A stretch of DNA of 64,000 nucleotides from Homalodisca vitripennis (lineage: Eukaryota > Arthropoda > Insecta > Hemiptera > Cicadellidae). The stretch covers positions 47,429,001 to 47,493,000 of the forward strand of contig NC_060214.1 of NCBI RefSeq assembly GCF_021130785.1. Direction: 5' to 3'. Position 1 is the stretch's first letter. The number at the start of each line of letters is the position of its first letter. The position numbers and the translations under genes are program-made. The notes beneath the pieces were generated by a model. That model made no database searches, was not told the DNA's origin, and saw only the letters and a program-made list of their open reading frames with translations. Shown here piece by piece: positions 46,011 to 55,720 of the stretch.

Positions 46011-46508
46011 ACTAAAAGCTTCAGGACTCCTCCTATCCATCTTCTGGTGAAAGAGAGAACTGACAGCTACCTGGGAGAACGAGACAGGGCGGAGCTGCAG
46101 GAAAGACTGAGGGATGCTTGGCAACGAGAGTGGGAGGTCTCAAGTAAGGGCTCCTGGACCAGAAGGCTCATACCAGACATTAGAGTATGGCTTCAAAGGA
46201 CACATGGGGAGGTAAATTTCCATGTGACTCAGATCCTCTCAGGTCATGGGTGTTTCCGCCGTTACTTGGAGAGGATTGGCAGAAGTAACTCAAGTATATG
46301 CCACTACTGCAGAGAGGAAGATACTGCTGAGCACACTTTCTTTTTCTGTAAGAGGTGGACAGAGGAGAGAGCCAACTGCTGGGAAACAACCGGACAACTG
46401 ATACCTGAGACTTTGGTCTCTCACATGGTGCAGTCGGAAGACATGTGGAACGCAGTCAGTAAGATGGCCTTTTCCATTATACGGAAGAAAATGGAAGATG
46501 AGCCGTGA
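46011..46508 (+). pseudogene. R1-like LINE ORF2, C-terminal fragment with zinc knuckle
   Basis: The frame is open from 46011 to the TGA at 46506-46508; a GTG or ATG start is not meaningful because the upstream part is lost. Counting from 46047, residues 36-52 read a GSWTRRLIPDIRVWL block and residues 55-74 a HGEVNFHVTQILSGHGCF block, both diagnostic for R1/R1-like ORF2 C-termini. A zinc knuckle CX2CX7HX4C follows (Cys85, Cys88, His96, Cys101), embedded in ICHYC...EHTFFFC. In intact elements this region follows the RT and helps bind nucleic acid during target-primed insertion. The frame is clean, so this copy is fairly young. No RT or endonuclease remains, so it cannot move by itself. Confidence 0.85.
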
Positions 46509-46747
46509 GGACTTGAGGTGAAGAAGGAAAGCATTTAGTGCAAGACACTCACCCAGCTGAAGAAATGCTAAAAGTGGTCCCGGCTTAGTGGGCAGGAAGG
46601 ACGAGGGTGGGGTTTAGCGGGTCGGCGATCTTTATAACGTAGTCAACCCCGCATGCACTGGAGTGAAGGGAAGAAGAGAGAACCCTCCATGTATCTGATT
46701 GCAGATTCCCCATCCTCAGCCCAAAAAAAAAAAAAAAAAAAAAAAAA
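46011..46747 (+). mobile_element. 5'-truncated R1-like LINE with poly(A) tail
   Basis: The fragment holds the C-terminus of an R1-type ORF2 (46011-46508), a ~215-bp GC-rich 3' UTR and a perfect run of 25 A at 46723-46747. 5' truncation plus poly(A) is the usual result of target-primed reverse transcription. An octamer TAAAAGCT occurs just upstream (about 46012-46019) and again six bases after the poly(A) tail, a possible but weak target-site duplication. Confidence 0.85.
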
Positions 46748-47189
46748 GTTGCGTAAAAGCTATTATGATGCTGGAGTGGTTTTATAATACACTCTTCTTT
46801 AAATTTTCGTGTCTAAAAGTCTGGAAGTCGTGTTTAGAAAATATACATCAAAATTGTTGAGAGTTTGCCATTAGGAATCGCAGTAGGCAGATTCATAATA
46901 AATCTCTATTGAAAATAAACACTTAGTATAGATGGATAATTCGAATAAAACCCGCACCTGTTAAGCTTTATTAATGGTTGATCTCTTACCATAAGTGTTT
47001 CAATAGTTACAACTTCCTTAGGGACCATTCATTTTTTTCTGTTAATTTAAGTTTTAATTTAACTTTGAATTTTTCTACATATTAAGCTGATAAATTTTAT
47101 TTTTAACTATTAAATAGTATGTATATATTTTGGTTAATTTTTAAGCATTTATTTTAATTTAAAATTTGTTATTAGTTAAGATCATTCAC
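46748..47189. other. AT-rich non-coding stretch
   Basis: No gene recognised. Part of it may belong to the LINE tail that ends at 47330. Confidence 0.35.
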
Positions 47190-47330
47190 TGTACATATAT
47201 CTGTATAATATATGAGGTTGAGTGGTAGAGAGGGCTAAATAGCCCTAATTCCGCCTCTTAAATAAAGGCATATTTAGTTTAATTTCATTTATTTCATTTC
47301 ATTTGTAGTCCCCGTTTTCGTAAACAGGAT
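47190..47330 (+). mobile_element. LINE 3' tail with ATTTC repeats
   Basis: A GAGGGCTAAATAGCCCTAATT hairpin-like block (GGGCTA/TAGCCC) is followed by CCGCCTCTTAAATAAAGGCA and ATTTC-type pentamer repeats to about 47308. This arrangement is typical of the 3' end of non-LTR elements. No coding portion is attached upstream. Confidence 0.5.
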
Positions 47331-48631
47331 TATAATGACGAATGTAGTCCCAAGAATGAAGTTTGGGACTGAAGTCGGTTTACAGGTTTGTTGTCGGCAA
47401 AGTTGTGCCAATATTGTGACTGCGTCACGAGGATAATTGCAACGGACAGGCTTGTATTAAATTTCTGGTAAAGATATAAATAACTGTAAGATCACAATGT
47501 ATCTTTGGGCCAATTTCTAAGTGATCGCTCAGTCTCATACCCTATTTCACGCTAGCTTCCGGCTAGTGCAGAACGCTCAGCAATTGCCAAAAGCCTTCCC
47601 GCTGTCTCGCTTTTTATGGATCTCCTCGATATTGTGATATTTCATGGATCAATATGTTTAAATATCAGTAGTCATCTGAATTCAACACTAGTGGAACAAA
47701 AACACTGAGGAATATTGTAAATTTATTCTGTAATTCTGGTTACAGTACCTTCTAGAGTTTTGAGTCAAAATTAAGTATGAAATATTTCGCGCTTTGCTTG
47801 GCGTCCTCTGGTTTTAAAAGAAATTACAAGAATATATTCTCTTCTTCATGGATGTTAACATGATTACCAAAACATAGCCAAAACACTTATAAAAAATATA
47901 TTAGAAACTATATTTTATGTCGTTATAAATTTGGTATCTTAGCCACGTACCAATTTTAAAAAGAAAACTTCACTTGTCTATATACGCTTACACACATACG
48001 GTACTTAATTTGAAGGAGTTACAGAGGTGCCGTGACACAACTTGAGTTGTTCAAGCACAAAATCTAGTTTTTATTTTAATCGATAGACAAATTTCTCCTA
48101 AGAAAACGTTTTGATGTGGGTTGAATTTGAATGGATTTAGAAAGAGTTAGAAGTATCAAGTGATAATATCTTTCTCAAACAAAATCTTTTAGTTCCACAC
48201 ACATACAACTGTCCGTCAGACACATAACTAGATTTTAAATCAGCGTCAGTTTTGTCACGAAAAAGACAAACAGTTAAGTTGAAGAAAGAGGTTACTAATG
48301 TATACTCGTATTGTTGACCCTTTCAATACGCTGATATTTATGATGATCTTTAAGACTAAATGTAGCAGACGAGTAATCTTTTCTTTGGGAAATTCCTCTA
48401 TGGCTATAAGAATCACTATAATGTGTGCTTATAAAATACAAAGTGTCCCTCAGCTCCTGTCAATAGCAATTTTACCATTAAGTGATAACAATGTACTGTG
48501 ATTATTTGGGCTGTTCTAGTGTGATGCTGTCGCTAGGTAAGAGAAGAACTTGAAATAAAGCCTTAACGCATTTTTAAACTATATCAATCTCAAGAAATAA
48601 ACCGTAATATTTACTAGACCTACACAACCAC
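47331..48631. other. Non-coding stretch
   Basis: No gene or repeat recognised. A GC-richer patch near 47540-47630 has no coding signature. Confidence 0.35.
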
Positions 48632-48830
48632 TGTAGGCCAGGCCCTGTGGCGTAGTCCTGTAATCCAGCTACATCTAGATAAATATAACAGGTCCCCACT
48701 GTCCCTTAAGTTGGACTTTGGGCCCTCACATCACACTCACGACCGCTAGGCTGTGGAGGTCGACGAGGCTGAAGAAGGTGGTTATTTTTAGTGTCTTATT
48801 ATACAATGTTCGAACTGGATTATATTCGCT
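48632..48830 (+). ncRNA. 7SL/SRP-RNA-like sequence, probably a diverged pseudogene or derived repeat
   Basis: GTGGCGTAGTCCTGTAATCC followed by AGCTAC resembles the 5' Alu domain of 7SL RNA, including the TGTAA loop motif. CCCTTAAGTTGGACTTTGGG recalls the next helix region, and GTGTC...GTTCGAACTGG...TATA near 48791-48827 recalls the start of the S domain. The middle is diverged, and the S-domain body with its GGAGCAGG-type SRP54 loop was not found, so it is at best a truncated or decayed copy. The family is known to spawn pseudogenes. Identification is by memory of conserved blocks only. Confidence 0.35.
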
Positions 48831-48972
48831 TGTTTTAAATAGGTCAACTCTAATATATCCTTAGTATTGTTGGCTAAACAATATGGTGATAGAAGACTAA
48901 TATACTTTGTCTATATATCCACAAGTCACGTGTCACTGGTAATTACAAAGAAACGAAGCCGTATTGAACAAA

Positions 48973-49694
48973 TTAGGAATAGGCTACATGTAACCAAGAG
49001 TCATGTGACAGATTTTGCTGAAGAAAAATTGTTAGGAAGTTTTGAGAATGTTGCTTTGACGACAGCCTGGTAGAACACGGTTCTACCGTTGTTTGTCGAT
49101 CTGCTACCGTGAATGCAGATAAAAAGACAAAAATTTGATCCGTAAGAAACCAAGGAGAACTGATGCTCCCTGAAATTCCCACTGTACGGAAGTTATTAAT
49201 GTATCCTACTATACAGTTCAAGTATCTGTCAGTATAAGGCGAGTTTGTTTCAAGCAAGTCAAAGTTGAAATCTCCAGCTAAGAGAATTATTTCGTCCTTA
49301 TTCAAAAAAGTTGAATGTCGCAGTCAAACGTACGGTAGAGGGCCATGAGACAAAAAGTTTTACGACAAAAATTAAAGTAGAGTTTTATGCCATAAGTGTC
49401 ACCTATAGAAATCTGTGATGCAGTAACTGACAACCGGTTATTGTAGTAAACAACTACACCATCAGCCTTGTTACGCTGCTTATCAGTAAGTACAAAGTCA
49501 AACCCGTCAATGGTCCACCCCTCCTCACCCCCCCCCCTCAACCAACACTCTGTCAATATTATTATATTTAGCGAAGGAAGATCATTTAAATAAATCAAAA
49601 GTTCGTCAAAGTTTTTTGAAATACTTCTGGTATTGCAATGGAATATTTTAAGTTTATCAACAGAATTACTACTAAAAAAAATCTTTGTAATCAA
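48973..49694 (-). mobile_element. Decayed LINE fragment: APE-type endonuclease domain
   Basis: Read on the minus strand, the frame 49694-49302 has LKIFHCNTRSISKNFDELL, then a LNIIILTECWL block with the catalytic Glu, and a GVVVYYNNRL block. After a frameshift near 49305 the frame continues with the AGDFNFDLL motif (Asp/Asn of the active site). These are the ordered motifs of the endonuclease-exonuclease-phosphatase domain found at the N-terminus of CR1/jockey-like LINE ORF2. The segment near 48973-49150 decays further. Most of the RT is missing. A C-run (minus-strand G-run, about 49528-49536) has expanded inside the domain at the Gly-rich stretch. It is a dead fragment. Confidence 0.8.
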
Positions 49695-50336
49695 AATATG
49701 ATTCCAGTTCTAAACAATAGTTGTGGAAAAACAAAAAGTTTTCATCATTCTCACCCATTTATGCCGTTGAAGCCCAATCACCCGTCCGGCCGGTCTAAAT
49801 ATTTGAAAGTAATAAAGTTAATAAAGTATACTTTATAAATGCGTATACGTAACCTGGCATACACAGAAGTTTAATTAGCACTTAAATATTGCATATAATA
49901 TGTTACTTATTTTTACTTCAGTAAGATGCATTTATATAAATCCATATTATTACAATGTAATCACATTAAAATGGCCAATTTCAACAGACGATTAAAAAGA
50001 TTGCATAATTATACATTTTAAAGTTTTTCAAATTTAAAGATTGCAGTCTTACATAGACAAATTTAGAAGTTTGTGAATTCTGAACATTAAGTTTTATCAT
50101 TAAGTAGTTTCTGGTTAAATAATAAAGATATTAAATAGTGGAAAGACAGACAAAATAAAGACATCTGCGTACATAAATTAAATAGTAATAAATGTATTTA
50201 ACTATATAACTTTTCTGAACTTACAATGTTCGTATGACTACATTATACTGCAAAATAAAAATCTTTGTTTAAAATTATGGACAAAAGCAGTTTTCAAAGT
50301 TGGAAGTTGTTACCGGTATATTTATACCAACGGGAT
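49695..50336. other. AT-rich non-coding stretch
   Basis: Directly upstream (minus-strand sense) of the LINE endonuclease fragment; its 5' UTR may lie here. No independent feature recognised. Confidence 0.35.
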
Positions 50337-50440
50337 AGCACACGCACGCCCACATACTGTTCCTAGAGTTGGTGGCAATAGGAGAAACTTTATACCTCCC
50401 GCTTCTAACATAAGTATAACAAGTTAAATTCATACCGCCT
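50337..50440 (-). repeat. Dispersed repeat R-E1, minus copy (partner 18785-18895)
   Basis: The reverse complement shares CCACCAACTCTAGGAAC, AAGTTTCT, ATGTTAGAAG and CTTGTTAT with 18785-18895 in the same order. Confidence 0.65.
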
Positions 50441-51235
50441 ATAAAAAGGTTTGTGGCTAATAGTAATCATAATATTTTTAATGTTCTATAAATATGTGTA
50501 AAGAAATGTGTGGTTTAGCCGCTAGCCGCCATTATTTATTTGTTATAGAACAACACTATGTAGAAATAGTAAAGCTACTAACAAGAGGAAATTAAAAAAA
50601 ATCATTGTGATTTTCTTTAATATTAAAAAAAATAGAGCCGGTTAAAATATTTTAAATTAAAATAAACAACAACAAAATATTAGTATTTATAACAAGGTTA
50701 CAAGATACCATCTATATAATAATTTTTTCCGGTACTTTTCCCGAGAAATCCGTCAACGCATAAGCAAACACGACCACTTTAGAGGTTTCCTTGCACAAGC
50801 CGGAAGCAACATACATGTCACATTTGAGAGGCACAGTTGTTTGTTGCTCCCGACTTGCGCATTTTTTATGTACTCCAAACCGCATTACTTAGTCTGAAGT
50901 TAATTACTAGTCCTCTGAGCCTGATTCACTCTTTGTTTCATCCTGTATCCCATCTCACGATTATAGAGCCACAAATATTGTACAAGAGTTTTAGTTTCTA
51001 GATTTCTGATCCAAATATGATGCGATTTACTCGTACAGAGCCTCCACAATTGATAGTAACAGCCTTCACATACTAAATACTTTACCAAATTATTTTATCG
51101 CGTAGTTTAGTGAGTGGAAAAAACAGAATGCATTCTAAATCCTAACAAATATTTTAAAGTTGTTTCTAAATAATTATTGTATCTTGAATTACTTGAAATA
51201 TCCTCCTTTAAATGGCTTTTTTGCAAACCCTAGGG
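50441..51235. other. Non-coding stretch
   Basis: No gene recognised. A GC-richer patch at 50740-50885 has no supported feature. Confidence 0.35.
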
Positions 51236-51427
51236 ATAAACACTAATGTGTGCTTAGGTGTGGTACAGTATGAGCGGACTGGCTGCGGCTGACACTTCCT
51301 CCCACTTCCGGCCAATGTCCGGGCACTTCCGGTCTGTTCTAAACTCTTTAATCCGCTGCGGGTAACCACTGACTCGTTTAATATACGTTTTACTATAATA
51401 TCGTTTTAAACCTTTTAAACTAAGTTA
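51236..51427 (-). repeat. Dispersed repeat R-B, minus copy (partner 14228-14430)
   Basis: The reverse complement reads TTTAGTTTAAAAGGTTTAAA, AACGAGTCAGTGGTTACCC, GACCGGAAGTGCCCGG and GGCCGGAAGTGGGAGGAAGT, then ACATTAGTGTTTAT, as in 14228-14430. The GC-rich core is well conserved between copies and the AT-rich spacer less so. Confidence 0.75.
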
Positions 51428-51716
51428 GAATGTTTGAAATCTCTCCTAAACAGTCTCAACATTCTGTTATCTGGTATAACTTTCTACTATTATAAATAGT
51501 TCCTGTTAATGTTACTCTACCCGGTAATCGTTGTTTAAGAAGGCACAACATTTTTTTAAGGACATATCTGATGCCTCCGTCATTATGGTCATTACTTAGA
51601 AAACCGGTAACAAATCTGAGTTACTCAAATTGTTCTGAGTTTAAAATATAACGATGAAATGAAATATTAAAGTGGTTCTATAAGAGACCACGGGTTTTGC
51701 CTATGCACGCTAAACG

Positions 51717-51996
51717 ACTGAATGTCAGAATATCGATAATTTAGAGGGCATGAAAGAGATGATCGAAAACTAAGTACATTACGGCACAAGGTAAATTGTT
51801 AGCCAAAGTGTCACCCCTCTCCCAACCCCACCCACTTCCTCTCATCATCCCTATGGAACGTTTTCTCAACATTTAACCTACGGTCGGAGGGGGGGGGGTT
51901 AGTAAAGATATTTTCTTTTATATTGCAGAGGAGAAATGACAGTATCATCGTTTAAGGGGAAGAGTAAAGATGGTGGAGAGGGGAGGATGAAGGAGA
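51717..51996 (-). repeat. Dispersed repeat R-G, minus copy (partner 16688-16975)
   Basis: The reverse complement shares GGGATGATGAGAGGAAG, GTTGGGAGAG.GTGACAC and TTTACCTTGT.CCGTAAT with 16688-16975. This copy has a run of nine or more G near 51889-51898 that the other lacks. Confidence 0.7.
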
Positions 51997-52189
51997 CTCT
52001 TCAGGAATTAAAAGATATTTATTAACAATAGTATTATAATAATAATACTTAAAACCTTAAATGGAAAGCAACCGCCCATATTAAAAAATATTAATAAATC
52101 ATTTAAAAACAAATGTTATGATTCAAAATGTTTCCTTTAAAATAATAATTAAATTTCCAGTTATGCGTTGTTTTTGGGATAGGATTGTG

Positions 52190-52450
52190 AAAGTCACAGC
52201 TGAAGTAACATTAGTGATGATACTGTGTCTCGCACAATGGTATACACTTAGATGTCGTTAGCAAAAAGCATTATTTCTACATCGCTATCAACCACAATGT
52301 CTTTCATTAAAAAATTAAATAAAACTTGTCCCAGGTTAGACTTGTGGAATTCCTACATCTGGATGACATCTACTCTAACATTCATCCCCCGCAGAAATCT
52401 ACAGCTATTGATCAACATTTACCCCCAAGGCCTTGACGTTTTCAGTCCAT
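52190..52450 (-). mobile_element. Decayed LINE reverse-transcriptase fragment, minus strand
   Basis: On the minus strand a GIPQV block (RT B motif) near 52352 is followed, in another frame, by KDIVVDSDVEIMLFANDI near 52305-52250. This fits the region from 'iNDI' to the C motif, in which the usual FADD reads FAND here. Stops interrupt it. Both the B-to-C block and a TTTCACAATCCTATCCCAA stretch just downstream resemble the plus-strand fragment at 16340-16530, so the two are decayed members of one CR1/jockey-like family. The plus-strand frame 52252-52476 is a shadow. Confidence 0.6.
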
Positions 52451-52750
52451 GCTCCAGGACACCTATAGGTAAGTAACAAATTAAACTTTTGCTGTAGCCA
52501 GTATAGGTTCAATTGTAAGGTTTAAATCAGACAGATATGAACCTATCTAAGAAATCATTGCCGTTAGTGTATAGGATGAAAGTATTGAGAGTGTTACAAT
52601 ATTTTCAGATAATATTTATCGATTTTTAATTTACATTTTAGAAATTAAAACTAGGCACTTGAATCTGAATAAATACCATTATTCAATAAATAAATTAGAT
52701 AAAAATAAAAGTAGAGACAAAAATCCAGTAGTTTAAAATCACAAATTAAA

Positions 52751-52870
52751 GAGATGCTGCTTCTATATAAACACTATATAAGGGAGAAAGGTGAGTTTGT
52801 ACACAGAGAGACACATACTGTTTACTAATGCAAGACAAGTCCTGTTCCACATTGTCTTCCAGGCTTTTGT
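52751..52870 (-). repeat. Dispersed repeat R-C, minus copy (partner 2551-2668)
   Basis: The reverse complement shares TCTTGCATTAGTAAACAGTA and a CACCTTTCTCCCTTAT block with 2551-2668. Confidence 0.6.
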
Positions 52871-54800
52871 TTTTCAACGTATTTATTTACAGAACAAAAA
52901 TTAAAAATATACTTCGTATTTAGAATATCTAGATAAACATATAATATAGCAATATCTCAATTAATTAACGTAATACGAAAACTGTATTGCAATTTTTTAC
53001 ACATTATTGTGTATACAGCAGATTACAGTTTTATATTGCAATATGAAGACTCGTTAAATATTCAGTTTAATTAGCTAATATTTTCATATAATATCAGAAT
53101 ATTCATTTATTACCTATCTAGTACGCTTAACGTAAATGTAAAATTATAATATATTGTATTTGAGAATATAAAACACAGAATACCTTCTGGGGTTGGAATT
53201 AAAATGGAGAAATACATGGAATATGACTTGATCAGTAATAAATATCCCTCGTAAAAATAATTCCAAAAATTTTGCATGTTAATAACAGTTCACATTTATT
53301 AAATGATTATTTAATCTAAAAGAAATCAGATTCGACCACATTAATAAAAATAGTTACTCCTTGCTTATTATGTTTTATTATATTCTGCATTCAAAGTATA
53401 ACAGAAGGTGCTGCTTTACACACGTATGTTAAATATATAAACTGTCAGAAAACTCCCACTAAAGAATCAAGAACTCTAAAATAATTCTAAAATTCAAACA
53501 ATATGATTCCGTACAAAGTTTTTATTGTTTTCAACTCCATACCTCGAATAAAGTCGTACTTGATGTATACTAAACATATTATCATCTATAAACAGTTACT
53601 AAAAATTAAAGTGAAACATTGGAATCGTTTGAGTGTGTTACTTTTATATAGCACTGAAATATGGTGTAATAACCCTCCTGCATATTACTTAAGTAGAAGT
53701 CACCATCGTGATTTTCTTAAGTGCATCGATGGAAAATGAAAATGTTTCCTCCATCAGAAGCATCAATAATTTTGAGTATACATTACCTTTCTTCTGTCTG
53801 ATGTGAAAAAACCGTAATCGAATTTTGAGACAATTAAGTAAGCAAAAGTTAAGTAATGAGTCTTTTTTATCCACTTCGATATCAAATAGGGCATACATCA
53901 GTGGAAACAAGGTTGTAGTTAACATTTAAATATTGATTAATACTAAATTAATACCATTATAGTTGCTACGAAATAGCTGCTAAATATTCAAGTGTTTACC
54001 AGAGAGATGTTCATGTTCGAGAATAGATGTAGAGTGCAGATTGGAACTTCAAAGCACCGAGCAACAGAGCTGTGTTATAAATTATTACTGTGTTATAAAG
54101 ATGCTTATTTTTTACTCAAAGAGGTTATTTCTTTTGAGTACTGCGTCAGCCAAGATTTACAGTACATTTTTTCAATGCAATTATTGAAACATAGAGTGAA
54201 ACATAGAGTTACTATAATTAACATTAATAAACCTTGTATTAGCTGCGTATTTATACGATCAAATATTTACGAACGCGGGAAATAATACTATATGTTTCAA
54301 AACATTGCAGCCAATCTCCGAAAGAAGGTTTGAAAGGTTTATGTTTTAAATGTTGTAAAAGGTTCGACCGGCAAAAACTTGCTACCATAAGAATGTCAAT
54401 TTAAAATGCTTACATACTTTGGATTAATTTGAAAAGTGATGGGAGTGTAGAATTGCACTCTCACAATCTGCTTTTCAAAAATGTCAATTAGTAATAAAAA
54501 AGAAATATATAAAAATGATTTTTTTACATGTATATTTATTATATAATATATATTATATTTTAAATAAGATATTAAAATATAATTATGTTATAGAGCCTAT
54601 GAAACGCAGGTCGAAGTGAACTTTTGTACAAAGCCAAGACATTCAACGGTATAGCACAAGAAGCAGTGACAACTTGTAGGTATAACAACACAGGACGGCT
54701 GGATATACATATTTACTGTCTCAAGTTGATGTAAAGTCGATTAATAAATTCCCTGAATGCATCAAAAAAGAGATCCGAATCACATTCGAGCTCGACTAAA
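52871..54800. other. AT-rich non-coding stretch
   Basis: No gene recognised. Frames at 53503-53739, 53689-53925 (-) and 53992-54285 are AT-driven and carry no domain. Confidence 0.4.
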
Positions 54801-54815
54801 GCGCCATCTGGTGGT
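54801..54815 (-). promoter_or_regulatory. CTCF-like binding motif
   Basis: The minus strand reads ACCACCAGATGGCGC, which fits every position of the CTCF core consensus CCASYAGRKGGCRS, whose AGRKGGCGC heart is also used by insect CTCF. A single match can arise by chance in 64 kb only rarely, but binding and insulation are inferred. Confidence 0.45.
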
Positions 54816-55540
54816 GAATGACTTTTGCTCAGCTGATGAATAGTCACTTGGATAAACTAATTTGTTATTTGCCAAAACGATCCAAATTTCGCATTTGAGT
54901 ACCTACTTGAAAAATTGTGCATGTGCGTGATGCTTGTAAGCATTAATGGTAGTTATTAGCTTAGAGTTTTATTTTTTTTTGCAATTGACGTTGCTAAACA
55001 ATCTATTATAGCCAAACTACGAAATAAGATTAAATATTGGTACTTTGAGAAAGAAATGTTACGTAATACAAGAACATGCAAAACGAATGCAAAATAATTT
55101 TATAAAACAGTCCGAGGCAAGTAGTTGGGTACAACTTAACATTTTCTATCTACACTGGTTACACTAGTGTAGAAGTGAGTTTTCTTAGTAAGTAGAATTT
55201 TAGCGAGTGGGGAAGGACAATCCCTTTATAAAATAATATAAGGGAAGGACACCTTGTAAATAAGTATCAAATGTGTTCATGGGAGGTCAAAATCTCTGTT
55301 GCTGAAGACAGTTAAACTTTGTTTACCGAGTATCCTAATTTTGTAGCGAAAGTTTGACACGATCAAATTTATCTAGCTATAGTATATATAGTAATATAAT
55401 ATGTCATTCTGAACAGACAAAAATTGTAAAGTAGTAATCGTTATAGTAAATTATAAAAATCATAGAGAAAAAAGTAAGTAAACGCCTTACATATATTTAA
55501 CAAATAAAGCAAATGACAGACTCAGAATGTCTCAGGGTGG
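54816..55540. other. AT-rich non-coding stretch
   Basis: Nothing recognised. Confidence 0.35.
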
Positions 55541-55720
55541 GTAATTTATGGGAGAACACGACTTAAGTTAGAACGCAGGGATCGGCAGTCAGCACGTACG
55601 ATAATGCTGCTGAAGTGCTTATGGTAATGTTGAGGCTTTGATAATAGAAGGTTAATTGCTCTGGTTTACCACACTGTTATATATACAAATTCAGCAGCAT
55701 TGCAATTCAAATATTTCCTT
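55541..55720 (+). repeat. Dispersed repeat R-D, copy 2 (direct partner 11815-12011)
   Basis: Shares GGCAGTCAGCACGTACGATA, ATGCTGCTGAAGTGCT and GGTTAATTGCTCT with 11815-12011. A ~20-bp stretch near the 3' part is missing relative to that copy. Confidence 0.75.
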
